Part shown: piece after piece, positions 43,587 to 52,591 of the stretch | Layout: the number at the start of each line of letters is the position of its first letter | How positions within the stretch are numbered: the stretch's first letter is position 1 | Source of the DNA: an uncultured Eubacteriales bacterium | Lineage (GTDB): Bacteria > Bacillota > Clostridia > Christensenellales > Aristaeellaceae | Direction of reading: 5' to 3' | Length of the DNA: 64,000 nt | NCBI GenBank assembly: GCA_902778055.1 | Contig: CACYWL010000010.1 | Location: 32,575-96,574 of the forward strand | Made by a program: the position numbers and the translations under genes | The notes under the pieces: model-generated | What the model was told of the DNA's origin: nothing | The model's input: the letters and a program-made list of their open reading frames with translations, nothing else | Database searches by the model: none

Positions 43587-45242
43587 ATGAAAAAAGGGAT
43601 TTCAATATTGGCAGTACTGCTGATGGTACTGCTGGCCGGGGCGGTTTCTGCCCTGGCGGAGGAGAACGCGGGGCAGCCTGTTTCCGCGCTGATCTGGATG
43701 GATCAGCAGAATGTGATGCTGATTCCGGGGAAGAACCGGACGATCAACGTCCAGTACGATCCCTCGGTGCAGCGGGCCGGAAGCGTGACCGAATGGAAGA
43801 GCTCCGATGAGCAGGTGGCCACGGTGAACGGTTTCGGCAGCATTACGGCCGTGGGACGGGGAAAAGCCGTCATTACCTGCACGGTGACCCTGAACACCGG
43901 GGACGTGCTGCGGGCTGAATCCGCGGTGGAGGTCATTCAGCCCGTCGAGAGCATTGTTCTGGAAGGGGAGGGAGAAATCCAGCTCTCCTTCGGAAGCGAA
44001 GTCCGGACGGCCTTCCGGATCGAACCGGCCGACGCCAACCGTCAGGATCTCGAGTGGACCGCGGAGGATCCGGAGGTGGTCCAGGCGGACGCGGACGGGA
44101 CGATCCACGGCCTGAAGGCCGGACGAACCCGGGTGACGGCCAGGGCGGCGGACGGATACGGCGCGAATGTGACGATGGAGGTGGTGGTTTCCTCCGTCGA
44201 GGCGGAGACCCAGGAGGTTACCCTGGAAACGCCGGAGGAGGTCCGGATCCCCGTGCGGCTGGAAAACCGGGCCGATCCGGAATCCGGGGAGGAATGGGAT
44301 CCCGCCGCGGATTATCAGATCCGGCTCGAGGGACGGGGCGTCCGGTGGACAACGGAGACGGAGGGGGATGTGACTACCTTCGTGCTTCGGCCGGAGGCCA
44401 TGGAGGAGGAAACCCGGCTCATCATTCAGGATAAACAATTCCCTCAGTTCGGGACGGAAATCCTGATCCATGTGGCGGAGAGCGCCATCTGCGACGCTCA
44501 GAAGCTGCCGGTGGTCAGCGCACAGCTGCTCAGCGGCACCGGGGCGCTGACCTATCAGCTGGAGATGACCAACAACGCGGATGCCGAAATCGGGGAAGTG
44601 GGCTTCCTGGTGGACTACCGGGATCAGTTCGGAGACACCCACTACCTCTATTCCAACACGGACGGCACCCTGCAGAACTATCAGTATGTGACGACCTTCA
44701 ACATTCAGCCCGGGGAGACCCGCCCCCTGATGGGACGGACAGAGGCCTTCCGGTCGGATGACCTGATCAAGGAGGTCCGGCTGGCGGTCTATTACTACCG
44801 GTTTGTGGAAACGGGAAAGAAGGTCTATATCCCGGACAGCGAGCTTTTCTGGTTCTCCACGAAGAAGGGCGAAATGCCCCGCCCGGAGAAAAAGGATCCC
44901 TACCTCGAGCCGGAGGTGGAAATTACCGACAAGGCGGAGCGCATCAGCTACAATCTGTACGCGACCATGTGCGATCTGTATTCCTACGCCGCCAAGCCCT
45001 TCTGCCGGAGCTACCATTCCGGGAAGTATGTCGCCCAGGTCGGGAAGGACGGCTGGGCGGAAGGCTGGGGGCTGATTCCCCAGGATGTGATTTACGGCGC
45101 GGACGAATGGGTCTGGGAGGACGATCCCTTCTTCCTGAACCGGGCCCTGGCCCGTTTCTATGACGGAGAAAAGGTGACCCTGAAGGTGGTCCGGAACGGG
45201 GAAGAGATCGAGATCCCGATCGAGAAGAAGAAAAAGGAGTAA
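43587..45242 (+). CDS. Exported protein with two Ig-like (BIG2) domains
   Basis: A 551-residue exported protein. After a signal peptide (to about residue 24) come two bacterial Ig-like group 2 domains (about 30-115 and 115-205), with WKSSDEQVATVNGFGSITAVGRGKAVITC and the second copy WTAEDPEVVQADADGTIHGLKAGRTRV-type core. The middle (about 215-440) has no family that I recognise; the C-terminus (about 445-551) contains DKAERISYNLYATMCDLYSYAA and VAQVGKDGWAEGWGLIPQDV and ends in a lysine-rich tail. AGGGAGAAGG precedes the ATG. It shares a promoter with the solenoid protein, 69 nt downstream, so the two may form a surface complex. Confidence 0.82.
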   Translation: MKKGISILAVLLMVLLAGAVSALAEENAGQPVSALIWMDQQNVMLIPGKNRTINVQYDPSVQRAGSVTEWKSSDEQVATVNGFGSITAVGRGKAVITCTVTLNTGDVLRAESAVEVIQPVESIVLEGEGEIQLSFGSEVRTAFRIEPADANRQDLEWTAEDPEVVQADADGTIHGLKAGRTRVTARAADGYGANVTMEVVVSSVEAETQEVTLETPEEVRIPVRLENRADPESGEEWDPAADYQIRLEGRGVRWTTETEGDVTTFVLRPEAMEEETRLIIQDKQFPQFGTEILIHVAESAICDAQKLPVVSAQLLSGTGALTYQLEMTNNADAEIGEVGFLVDYRDQFGDTHYLYSNTDGTLQNYQYVTTFNIQPGETRPLMGRTEAFRSDDLIKEVRLAVYYYRFVETGKKVYIPDSELFWFSTKKGEMPRPEKKDPYLEPEVEITDKAERISYNLYATMCDLYSYAAKPFCRSYHSGKYVAQVGKDGWAEGWGLIPQDVIYGADEWVWEDDPFFLNRALARFYDGEKVTLKVVRNGEEIEIPIEKKKKE

Positions 45243-45311
45243 GGCTCTGAGCAGAGGAGAGAAGGAAAGTGACAAGAACTGTGTGTGACCGAACCTGAAG
45301 GAGGAGAAAAC

Positions 45312-48300
45312 ATGAAAAGGATGAAAAGAAGGATCTCGCTGCTGCTGGCGGTTCTGCTGGCGATTCAGCTGACGGCGGCCGTCCCCGCGCTGGCCGCTGA
45401 TCCGAAGATTACGGTCACGTTCCTGGATGCCGAAGGCAATCCGATCGGAGCCGGGACGTATTCTTACGAAGGCACGGAGTTTGATATCAGCAAGCTGGAT
45501 ACCTATCTGACCTCCCTCGCTTCCGCGGAGCTGGAGGCCCTCGGAAAGGCCGCGGAGGTGAAGCTGGAGACTAGCTATACCGCCCCGGAGGGACCGGAGA
45601 TCACCGCAGAGGACAACGCGGAGGGGAAACCCCTGACGGTCAAGGTCAACGGCAGCGCGTCGAAAATCAAGGTGGCCGAAGGAGCTAACGTCACCTTCGT
45701 GGGCGATTTTGATGCGCCTAACAATTCCTCTGGCGCTGCGATCGAAACCGAGGGTGATGCGACGGTAAAAGTGACAGGCTCCGTAACGAACTTTCCGGAA
45801 TACGGGATTTCCGCTGAGAACGCGGTCAACTCCTCCGGAGATGAAATCCCCAATGAGGCCAATATTACCATGGTCGGGGATGTGAAGGGAAGCGAAGCCG
45901 CCGTATACGCCGAAGGTGAGGCGCAAATCAAGATCGAAGGCCAAACGATTAGCAGCCACAATACCGGTATTCTCGCAGAGGAGAACGCGAAGGTCACCAC
46001 TTCAGTGGAGGATGCCGTTTACGGCGTTACCGGTGTTCATACCACAGGAGACGCTGAGGTTAAGGTTGAGGGCGCGGTCTGGGCGGAAACCTCAAAGGAG
46101 TTGAAGGACGAATACGGAAATCCGAAAAAGGATGAAAACGGGAATCCGGTTTCTGAACACACCGGAACAGCCGTTATCGCGGAGGACTCTTCCAAGGTTG
46201 AGGTCGACGGAAGAATGTCCGGAAGCAAGAGCGGAATCGTGGCCTCGGATTCCGCCGAAGTTACTGTTACAGGATTTGTGAACAGCTCCAACGGACCAGC
46301 GGTTGTAGCGAAAAACGGAAAGGATTCCTCCGGAAACGAAGTCCAGAATGATGTCATCATCAAAATTGGAGGAAATGTCATAGGAAACACTCAGGGAATC
46401 GATGCCGAGGGCGAAGCCAAGATCACTGTAGGAGGAAATGTCTCAGGTGGTCACCAGGAAACCTATACCTGGACGGATGCAGACGGAAATATTCAGGAAA
46501 ACACCGAGCCCAAAGGGTTCGGAATCATCGCAAAGGATAACGCAGAAATCCAGGTAGCCCAGAATGTCAGTGGGGCTCAAGGCGCGATACTGGCCAGCGA
46601 TGGGGCCACCATTCGGGTGGAAGGCAGCGCGAACAGCCTAACCGGAGCCGGCATTATCGCGCCGAACGGCGAAGAGACGACCAACAGTTCTAAAATCACC
46701 GTCAACGGCAATGTGAACGCATATAATAACGGAATAGTTGCCGAGGGCGAAGCTGTTGTCAAGGTGGGTCAATCCGTTATATCGGGGCATGAGGAAACCT
46801 TCACGTATACTTCTTCTGACGGCACAGAGAAGGAGAAGAAAGAGTATATCGGAACAGGAATCACAGCTTCTGAATCCGCGAAAGTTACGGCGGGAAGCGT
46901 ATCGGGCTCTCTCGCAGCTGTAAACGCCGGCGGGAACAGTGAGGTAACCGTCCACGGATATGCACAGGCCAAAAGAACGGGAATCAACGCATTTGAGGAT
47001 TCCACGGTTGTGGTGGACGGCACGGTCCGTGCCGTTCGTGTCGAGGAGTATTCTTATATCAACAGTAATGGGGAGACGGTCACAAACACCTACCTTGCCG
47101 GAACCGGCATTTCGGCGGCCGATCAGGCGAAAGTCACCGCCGGTGAGGTGCTGGCCGGAAATACAGCGATCCATACAACCGGCCATGCGGAGGTAAAGGT
47201 CCAGGGCGATGCGCAGAGCCTCAACGGAGTCGGTATCTATGCTTTCAATGATACGGACTATGATACAGTAACAGGAAAGTATGTGGAAGAAACGACGGAT
47301 ACGAAGGTCACGGTGGGCGGAGATCTGACCAGCTCCAACACATCGATCCGGGCCGATGGAGAGGCTGAGATTCAGGTCGACGGAAATGTGACCAGCCTGA
47401 AGGGAAAGGCCATTGATGCGGAGGGGGAATCGACGGTCACGGTCGGGAAGAATGTGGAAGGAACCTCGGCGAACTTGGATTTCAACACCGCTGTCATCGA
47501 GGTCACGGAGGGGGCCGATGTAACGGTGGACGGCTCCGTCCACAGCAGCAAGGGAGACGCGATCTGGATTGAAACTCAGCCGGTCCCCAATCCCGAAACC
47601 TACGTGGCTGAAGATCCGGAAGAGAATGCCAGCATTACCGTCGGCGGAGATGTGACCGCGGATGACGGCGCGGCCATTCATATGACCGGCAACGCGGATG
47701 TTGTCGTGATGGGGAATGTAACGGGCGGACAGCTGACGGAAACCGAAGACTACGACGATATGACAGCGGAGGAAGCCGCTGTGAACCCCTATTACCAGGC
47801 CCGCAAGCAGGCCCAGGCGGAGGCATTCAGCGATCTGGATGTCGTGGAGGAGAAGCATGGCGCAGTGGAGATCGAATCCACGCCGGACGCATCCGGAAAG
47901 CTGATTATCAACGGAACCGTTTCAGCCAACGGAGACGACATTCCCCTGGTCATCAAGGTCAGCGCCGGGGACGAAGAGCTTCCGGAGGAGCCCATCGAGC
48001 TGGGCCTGCCGGAAATGAAGATTTACGAGCTGGCTCCCGGTACCGACGGAAGCTATTTTGACGTGGATGTGACTTTGGGCCGGAGCTTTTCCTATTCCGT
48101 TGAAGATAACGGAGCAACCAATCAGTTCGTAACCTATGAAAACGAACATATCGCTCTTTCTGAGGAGGAGCACGCGGCGCTGGTTGAAACCATCGCGGCA
48201 GCGATCCAGTATATCATCAAGGTCGATCCGGCCTATCAAAACGGAGCGATCAAGGTGGCGGATGAATTCTATGACGCGGAGAACGATCTCTATGCCGCGC

Positions 48301-48794
48301 ATGAGGGCGAGGAGGTTTCGGTGACCTTCAGCCTGGACAGCAGCTATGAGCTCAGCGCTTCGGGCAATTATACGCTGAAGGACAACGGAGACGGAACCTG
48401 GACGCTGACAGTGCAGCGGGGCGGCGGCGTGACCCTGACCGCGGTGATCCGCCGGCAGGAGCAGCAGGCCGAGCCTGTATCCGCAGAGCGGGTGCATCCC
48501 GCGGTGGGAAAGAGCATTCTCTTCGGCCGGTATGATCTCGACGGAGATGAAAAGCCGGAGGAACTGAGCTGGCAGATTCTGCGGGTCAGCGGCGGATATG
48601 CCCGGCTGGCTATGATTGCGGGATTTGACGAGATTCCCGGGGACTTCGACAGCGCATTCAACGAGTGGGAGACGGAACAGATTCGGGAAGGGAGTCTCCA
48701 GCCCCTGGACGCGGGAAGAACAAAGGAACTCTTCGGCGACGGAATGGTCCATCCCAGCATGTATGTAAGGTTTGACGCGCTGAAGCTGGACTGA
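45312..48794 (+). CDS. Large exported beta-solenoid-like repeat protein
   Basis: A 1160-residue exported protein. After a signal peptide (to about residue 29) and an N-terminal domain (about 30-110), residues about 110-830 consist of over thirty coils of about 20-22 residues of the type GNVSGG..GI.A...AEI.V, with recurrent Gly-Val, Ala-Glu and Asp-Gly turns, as in right-handed beta-helix or adhesin-like proteins. Several coils carry short inserts such as KELKDEYGNPKKDENGNP. The C-terminus (about 930-1160) is a different, acidic domain. No LPXTG anchor is seen. GGAGGAG precedes ATG 45312. The middle is less GC-rich than the neighbours. Confidence 0.8.
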   Translation: MKRMKRRISLLLAVLLAIQLTAAVPALAADPKITVTFLDAEGNPIGAGTYSYEGTEFDISKLDTYLTSLASAELEALGKAAEVKLETSYTAPEGPEITAEDNAEGKPLTVKVNGSASKIKVAEGANVTFVGDFDAPNNSSGAAIETEGDATVKVTGSVTNFPEYGISAENAVNSSGDEIPNEANITMVGDVKGSEAAVYAEGEAQIKIEGQTISSHNTGILAEENAKVTTSVEDAVYGVTGVHTTGDAEVKVEGAVWAETSKELKDEYGNPKKDENGNPVSEHTGTAVIAEDSSKVEVDGRMSGSKSGIVASDSAEVTVTGFVNSSNGPAVVAKNGKDSSGNEVQNDVIIKIGGNVIGNTQGIDAEGEAKITVGGNVSGGHQETYTWTDADGNIQENTEPKGFGIIAKDNAEIQVAQNVSGAQGAILASDGATIRVEGSANSLTGAGIIAPNGEETTNSSKITVNGNVNAYNNGIVAEGEAVVKVGQSVISGHEETFTYTSSDGTEKEKKEYIGTGITASESAKVTAGSVSGSLAAVNAGGNSEVTVHGYAQAKRTGINAFEDSTVVVDGTVRAVRVEEYSYINSNGETVTNTYLAGTGISAADQAKVTAGEVLAGNTAIHTTGHAEVKVQGDAQSLNGVGIYAFNDTDYDTVTGKYVEETTDTKVTVGGDLTSSNTSIRADGEAEIQVDGNVTSLKGKAIDAEGESTVTVGKNVEGTSANLDFNTAVIEVTEGADVTVDGSVHSSKGDAIWIETQPVPNPETYVAEDPEENASITVGGDVTADDGAAIHMTGNADVVVMGNVTGGQLTETEDYDDMTAEEAAVNPYYQARKQAQAEAFSDLDVVEEKHGAVEIESTPDASGKLIINGTVSANGDDIPLVIKVSAGDEELPEEPIELGLPEMKIYELAPGTDGSYFDVDVTLGRSFSYSVEDNGATNQFVTYENEHIALSEEEHAALVETIAAAIQYIIKVDPAYQNGAIKVADEFYDAENDLYAAHEGEEVSVTFSLDSSYELSASGNYTLKDNGDGTWTLTVQRGGGVTLTAVIRRQEQQAEPVSAERVHPAVGKSILFGRYDLDGDEKPEELSWQILRVSGGYARLAMIAGFDEIPGDFDSAFNEWETEQIREGSLQPLDAGRTKELFGDGMVHPSMYVRFDALKLD

Positions 48795-48812
48795 GATAAT
48801 GACAGCAAGGCC

Positions 48813-48840
48813 GGAACCCCTGCGGTCACGCAGGGGTTCC
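48813..48840 (+). terminator. Hairpin after the solenoid protein gene
   Basis: A perfect 12-bp stem, GGAACCCCTGCG with its complement, around GTCA. There is no T-run, but its place after the gene suggests termination or RNA end protection. Confidence 0.6.
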
Positions 48841-48930
48841 GTGCGCTCCGGAAAGCACAGCCTCCGAAGAGGACGGCCTTCTTTCCGGGGAGAAGATCGG
48901 ACAAAGCAAAAGAAGAAAAGTGAGAAAAAG

Positions 48931-49878
48931 ATGCGGGAATTTGTACATGAACCGGTGATGCTGCAGGAGGTTCTGGAATGGATTGCGCCCCGGCCGGGCG
49001 GCGTTTACTGCGACGGCACGCTGGGCGGAGGCGGACACAGCGGGAAAATCCTGGAAACGGCAGGCGGGGATGCCCGGCTTTACGGCATCGACCGGGATGA
49101 GACGGCCATTGAAGCGGCCTCCGAGAGACTTTCGGGTTATCCCGGCTTTCGGGCCATCCACGGAAACTTTCACGATGCCAAAGATCTGCTGGCCTCGGCG
49201 GGCGCCCCGGCGCTGGACGGCGTGCTGCTGGATCTGGGCGTTTCCAGTCCGCAGCTGGATACGCCGGAGCGGGGCTTCAGCTACCATGAGGACGCGCCGC
49301 TGGACATGAGAATGGACCGGAGCCGGGGAAGAACCGCGGCGGAGCTGCTGAATACGGCCTCCGAGCAGGAGCTGACGGAGATCATCCGGGATTACGGAGA
49401 GGAAAAATGGGCGGCAAGGATCGCGAAGATCATCTGCGAGCACCGGGAGCAGAAGCCGCTTCAGACGACCTTCGACCTGGTGGACGCGGTGGATGCCGCC
49501 ATCCCGAAGGCGGTTCGGAGAAAGGACGACGGACACCCCGCGCGGCGGACCTTTCAGGCCGTCCGCATCGCGGTGAACGATGAGCTTTCCCCGCTGGATC
49601 AGGCGATCCGCGATCTGACGGACTGCCTGAAGCCGGGCGGGCGGATCTGCGTGATCACCTTCCACTCCCTGGAGGACCGGATGGTGAAGCGCTGCTTTCA
49701 GCGGCTGCAGCATCCCTGCATCTGCCCCCCGAAGGCGCCGATCTGTACCTGCGGAAGGAAGCCGGTGGTCCGGGTGCTGGCCGGAGGGGCGGTCAAGCCC
49801 TCCGCGGAGGAAGTGGAACGGAATCCCCGGGCGCGCAGCGCCAAGCTGCGGGTTGCGGAAAAGCTGCAGGAAGAGTAA
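48931..49878 (+). CDS. rsmH: 16S rRNA (cytosine-1402 N4) methyltransferase
   Basis: A 315-residue SAM-dependent methyltransferase, also called MraW. Conserved blocks are HEPVMLQEVLEW, DGTLGGGGHSGKILE (SAM site), GVLLDLGVSSPQLD, GFSYHEDAPLDMRMD, RRTFQAVRIAVNDEL, ISFHSLEDR-type ITFHSLEDRMVK, and the C-terminal NPRARSAKLRVAEK. The start was put at ATG 48931, where family similarity begins. In most bacteria it is part of the dcw division cluster (mraZ-rsmH-ftsL); here a terminator follows and no division gene is adjacent. Confidence 0.96.
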   Translation: MREFVHEPVMLQEVLEWIAPRPGGVYCDGTLGGGGHSGKILETAGGDARLYGIDRDETAIEAASERLSGYPGFRAIHGNFHDAKDLLASAGAPALDGVLLDLGVSSPQLDTPERGFSYHEDAPLDMRMDRSRGRTAAELLNTASEQELTEIIRDYGEEKWAARIAKIICEHREQKPLQTTFDLVDAVDAAIPKAVRRKDDGHPARRTFQAVRIAVNDELSPLDQAIRDLTDCLKPGGRICVITFHSLEDRMVKRCFQRLQHPCICPPKAPICTCGRKPVVRVLAGGAVKPSAEEVERNPRARSAKLRVAEKLQEE

Positions 49879-49909
49879 AAATACGGCCCGGACGAAGGGC
49901 CGGGATCAG

Positions 49910-49937
49910 GGGCTGTGAGGATTCACGGCCCTTTTTT
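49910..49937 (+). terminator. Terminator after rsmH
   Basis: GGGCTGTGA pairs with TCACGGCCC (one G-U pair), followed by six T. Confidence 0.87.
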
Positions 49938-49954
49938 CGCGCTCCACGGGGAAA

Positions 49955-49990
49955 ACAAAAACCCCTGCGGAAGCCGGTTTCCGCAGGGGT
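49955..49990 (-). terminator. Terminator after the serine hydrolase gene
   Basis: On the minus strand ACCCCTGCGGAA and TTCCGCAGGGGT form a 12-bp stem, followed by TTTTGTTTTC. Confidence 0.9.
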
Positions 49991-50011
49991 GATGAATGGA
50001 CTCCCGGGGCG

Positions 50012-51358
50012 TCATTCCGCCCGGAGGATTCCGGAGGCCACGCCGTCGTAGCCGTCGGTTCGGGGATCGGAGGAGCGCCTGGCCTCCGCGGTCACCGCGC
50101 CCTCAATGAAGTACAGCAGCATGTCAAAGCCGCAGGGGAAGTCTCCGATGGCATGGCAGCGGATGCGGAGCGCGCCGTCCGCAAACCAGCCGGCGGAAAC
50201 CGTCGCGGGCTCTCCGGGCCAGCCGGGATAATCCGCGGTCATTGTCTTCCCGGGCTCGAAGGGGAGCTCGCAGCGTCCCCTGGCGTTTTCATAGATCAGC
50301 CGGTTTCCCCGGACGGTCAGCTTTTTCCAGCCCAGAGCGTTTTCCTCCGGGAAAAGGTATTCCCCCTCCGTGACCTGACGGACCGCGGGATCGTGGGGGA
50401 GCACCGGCGCGGGAAGCATCAGGCTTTCCGGCGCCATATCCTCCTGATCCAGCCAGGGATAAAGCTCCTCGAAGAAGGCATTGTAGATCCGCTGCATCCC
50501 GCAGGGATCCAGCCGGACATCCGCCGTTGTGCAGAGCACGGCGTCCTTCTCCGGGCAGAGGACGGCCAGCTGGCCTCCCATGCCGTACAGCACCCAGCCG
50601 GCCCTGGTGCGCCAGCACTGCCAGCCGTAGCCGTATTTTTCCTCCTCATTTCCCTGCAGGAGGGTATCAATCTGCTTTTTCTGCATTTCCGCCACAAACC
50701 AGGCGGGAATCAGCCCGTCCCCGCCGCGGCTGAGGCAGAGGGCGACCCGGTTCAGGTCCCGCAGACTCATGCAGAGCCCCGTGCCGCCGGTGCACTGGCC
50801 GGAGGGATCCCGGAGCCAGTAGATTTCATCCTCGCAGCCCAGGGGGGCAAAGAGGCGCACGGTCAGGAAGTCGACCACCTCCTGGCCGGAAAGGCGCCGG
50901 ACCAGGCTGGAGAGCACCTGGCTGTTGCCGGTGTCGTAATTGAACACGGTGCCGGGCTCATGATCCGGATGACCGGTAAAAAAGGGCTTTGTCCAGTCCT
51001 CGTCGATATATTCGCGGTAGGCGGTCTGACGGTAGCAGGTAGCCATCCGCAGCATATCCCGGATGGTCAGGTGAAGCAGATACGGGCTGACCTGCTCCGG
51101 AAGAAGATCCCGGAAGAAATCCACAATATGATCATCCAGCCGCAGCTTTCCCTCCTCCATCAGCATGCCGAGGGCACAGGCCACCATGGTCTTGCTGACG
51201 GAATACATCCGGTGAGGACGGTTCAGTGAAAAGGGAGCGTATGAGGCGCTGACCTTCTCCTGACCGCCGACGGTCAGGATGAAGCCGTGCAGGTTGATGT
51301 CCTCCCGGCGGACGCGGTCCACAAAGGCGAGGACCCGTTTATCCAGTCCCTGTTTCAT
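50012..51358 (-). CDS. Beta-lactamase-fold serine hydrolase
   Basis: A 448-residue protein of the beta-lactamase/class C penicillin-binding superfamily. The catalytic S-x-x-K is SVSK (Ser53, Lys56) and the second motif is FNYDTGN (Tyr present; the usual Asn is Thr). There is no signal peptide, so a cytoplasmic esterase or peptidase role is more likely than antibiotic resistance. The last 130 residues are a separate beta-rich domain (KKLTVRGNRLIYENARGRC). AAGGAG sets ATG 51358. Confidence 0.87.
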   Translation of the reverse strand: MKQGLDKRVLAFVDRVRREDINLHGFILTVGGQEKVSASYAPFSLNRPHRMYSVSKTMVACALGMLMEEGKLRLDDHIVDFFRDLLPEQVSPYLLHLTIRDMLRMATCYRQTAYREYIDEDWTKPFFTGHPDHEPGTVFNYDTGNSQVLSSLVRRLSGQEVVDFLTVRLFAPLGCEDEIYWLRDPSGQCTGGTGLCMSLRDLNRVALCLSRGGDGLIPAWFVAEMQKKQIDTLLQGNEEEKYGYGWQCWRTRAGWVLYGMGGQLAVLCPEKDAVLCTTADVRLDPCGMQRIYNAFFEELYPWLDQEDMAPESLMLPAPVLPHDPAVRQVTEGEYLFPEENALGWKKLTVRGNRLIYENARGRCELPFEPGKTMTADYPGWPGEPATVSAGWFADGALRIRCHAIGDFPCGFDMLLYFIEGAVTAEARRSSDPRTDGYDGVASGILRAE

Positions 51359-51622
51359 CTTTTTCTCCTTCCGAAGCGCTGAATCGGCTTTCTCCGCGGG
51401 TTTTCCGGAATCCCCGGCAGGGAGATTCGGCCCGCGTTTTTTCAAGGGGATTATAGCAAAAGGGAACCCTTTCTTTCAAGCACAAAAGCAACGCGGAGCC
51501 GCCTGCTGTTCCGATCCGCTTCTCCGAAAAGGAATGAAGGAAGGAGACACGGGAACGATTGACGCCGGCGATGCGTTTCCGATATAATCCGGGTAGAACG
51601 CGAAGGAAAGAGAAGGCGCGAA

Positions 51623-52483
51623 ATGGCAAAGCTGTATGTAGTGGCAACCCCGATCGGAAATCTGCAGGACTGGTCCCCCCGGGCTGCGGAAACCCTGCGG
51701 GAGGCGGATCTGATCGCGGCGGAGGATACCCGGGTGACGGGGAAGCTGTGCCAGGTCCACGGAATCCGGACCCCGCTGACCAGCTGTCATCAGCACAATG
51801 AGGACAGCAAGGGGGAGTATTTGGCGGAAAAGATGCTGGCGGAGGATCTGACGGTGGCGCTGACGACCGACGCGGGGACTCCCTGCGTCTCCGATCCGGG
51901 TTACGCGCTGGTGAAGGCCTGCGTCGAACGGGGGATCGAGGTGCAGCCGGTTCCCGGATGCTGCGCGGCCATCGCCGCCCTCAGCGTCTCCGGGTTTGAC
52001 ACCCGGGAATTCGCCTTCTTCGGATTTCTGCCCAGGGAGAAGAAGGATCTGCGGGAGAAGCTGCGGGAGATCGCGGAGCGGGCCGTGATCGCGGTCGTGC
52101 ATGAGTCCCCGTTCCGGGTGACGGAGCTGACGGAAGCCATTCTCGAGGAGCTGCCGGAGGCGGAGCTGAGCGTCAGCTGCGATCTGACCAAGCTGCACGA
52201 AAAAACGCTTCGGGGGACGCCGGAGCAGGTGCAGCGCGAGCTGAAGGAGAATCCGAAGACGGAAAAAGGGGAGTACTGCCTGGTGCTGGATCTGCACCGG
52301 GTGCCCAGGCCGGAGAAAAAGCAGGAGAATGCGGAAATCAGCCTGGAGGCCCGGCTGATCGAAGCCATGGTCCGGGAGGGGCTCAGCCTTCGGGACGCCC
52401 AGAACGAGCTGACGATGAACGGGGAAAAGAAGAACGCGGTCAAGCAGGCCGCGCTGAATCTGAAACACCTGTTCGAAGAATAA
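51623..52483 (+). CDS. rsmI: 16S rRNA (cytidine-1402 2'-O) methyltransferase
   Basis: A 286-residue SAM-dependent methyltransferase of the RsmI (YraL) family. It has the start LYVVATPIGNLQDWSPRA, EADLIAAEDTRVTGKL, LTTDAGTPCVSDPGY, EVQPVPGCCAAIAALSVSG, FFGFLPREKKDL and VHESPFRVTE. It methylates the ribose of the same base that RsmH (48931-49878) methylates on N4, and only a hydrolase gene on the other strand lies between them. Confidence 0.96.
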   Translation: MAKLYVVATPIGNLQDWSPRAAETLREADLIAAEDTRVTGKLCQVHGIRTPLTSCHQHNEDSKGEYLAEKMLAEDLTVALTTDAGTPCVSDPGYALVKACVERGIEVQPVPGCCAAIAALSVSGFDTREFAFFGFLPREKKDLREKLREIAERAVIAVVHESPFRVTELTEAILEELPEAELSVSCDLTKLHEKTLRGTPEQVQRELKENPKTEKGEYCLVLDLHRVPRPEKKQENAEISLEARLIEAMVREGLSLRDAQNELTMNGEKKNAVKQAALNLKHLFEE

Positions 52484-52511
52484 AAAGGGCACCGCCCGGA
52501 CGGGCGGCGCC
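52482..52511 (-). terminator. Terminator after the GH31 gene
   Basis: On the minus strand GGCGCCGCCC pairs with GGGCGGTGCC (one G-U pair), followed by CTTTTTATTC. On the plus strand the same site has an A-C mismatch, so it serves mainly the minus strand. Confidence 0.72.
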
Positions 52512-52530
52512 GCAGATCATGGATGGAGCA

Positions 52531-52560
52531 GCCCCCGCGTTCAGACGCGGGGCCTTTTTT
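52531..52560 (+). terminator. Terminator after rsmI
   Basis: CCCCGCGT and ACGCGGGG form an 8-bp stem around TCAG, followed by CCTTTTTTG. Confidence 0.85.
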
Positions 52561-52591
52561 GCGCGGATTCCTCCGCGGCCCGCTGGCCGGA

